Source: Thermoplasmata archaeon
GTDB lineage: Archaea; Thermoplasmatota; Thermoplasmata; Thermoplasmatales; Thermoplasmataceae
Length of the DNA stretch: 6,969 bases
Direction: 5' to 3'
NCBI GenBank assembly: GCA_021835185.1
Contig: JAKBQO010000075.1
Location: 1 to 6,969 of the forward strand
Positions 6,882-6,969 of this stretch are shown piece after piece (within the stretch, counting starts at the first letter, position 1; each line of letters begins with the position of its first letter). The position numbers and the translations under genes were made by a program. The notes beneath the pieces were generated by a model, which did not search any database, had not been told where the DNA came from, and was given only the letters and a program-made list of their open reading frames with translations.

Positions 6882-6969
6882 ATGTTGCATGTCAGGGTAG
6901 ATAAGGAAAATGGGCAGGAAACAATCAATAAATTAAGGGATTTGGATCTGATCAACAGGGAATACAAAA
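6882..6969 (+). CDS. Trm5-like tRNA (guanine37-N1) methyltransferase, N-terminus only
   Basis: An ATG 5 bases after the hel308 stop opens a frame that runs off the right edge, giving 29 codons beginning MLHVRVDKENGQET and ending LINREYK. The pattern (hydrophobic start, K..GQET...L...LIN..YK) resembles the D1 domain at the N-terminus of archaeal Trm5b proteins, for example the GEQTRRILIENNLLNKDYK region I recall from Methanocaldococcus. Such enzymes use S-adenosylmethionine to methylate G37 of tRNA. AGGT at 6871-6874, within the end of hel308, gives a modest ribosome binding site with 7-base spacing. Only the small D1 part is visible and none of the catalytic domain, so a Tyw2-type relative is possible. 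Confidence 0.65.
   Translation, partial: MLHVRVDKENGQETINKLRDLDLINREYK

Noticed and set aside
1..6969. CRISPR array, tRNA, rRNA or insertion sequence
   Set aside because: Reading through the window I saw no regularly spaced repeats, tRNA-like cloverleaf, rRNA core sequence, transposase motif or terminal inverted repeats. Genes fill nearly all of it.

Overview
The window looks like an archaeal chromosome, most probably from the Thermoplasmatales (Ferroplasma, Cuniculiplasma, Acidiplasma or Picrophilus type). The grounds are AT-rich coding sequence with heavy use of ATA and AGG codons, a Hel308 helicase, an archaeal Trm5-like start, GGAGGTG-type Shine-Dalgarno sites inside an operon, and a TATA box placed for a leaderless mRNA. 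The genus cannot be fixed from sequence reading alone.

Positions 1-4733 hold four co-directional genes joined by 4-14 base overlaps. They encode a membrane complex of the complex I / group 4 membrane-bound hydrogenase superfamily: an HyfF-like antiporter subunit (cut by the left edge), an HyfG/NuoD-like large subunit, an HyfI/NuoB-like small subunit and an HyfB-like antiporter subunit. The large subunit has kept the fold signatures but lost both Cys-x-x-Cys pairs that hold the NiFe centre, so it should not be a hydrogenase. The small subunit keeps its four N2-type cluster cysteines and carries an extra N-terminal half-ferredoxin with four cysteines, enough for one more [4Fe-4S] cluster. This matches the description of energy-converting-hydrogenase-related (Ehr) complexes: electrons probably enter through the half-ferredoxin and N2-type cluster, and ion movement goes through the two antiporter subunits. 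The electron donor and acceptor are not known. The NuoH/HyfC-like membrane anchor is not in the window and is presumably upstream.

Positions 4734-4830 are a 97-base spacer with a small imperfect hairpin, a 7-T run suited to archaeal termination, and a TATA box 24 bases before the next start codon.

Positions 4831-6969 form a second unit, an information-processing pair: a complete Hel308 DNA helicase followed after 5 bases by the first 29 codons of a Trm5-like tRNA methyltransferase that runs off the right edge. It is functionally unrelated to the respiratory-type operon before it. No RNA genes, mobile elements or CRISPR arrays are visible.
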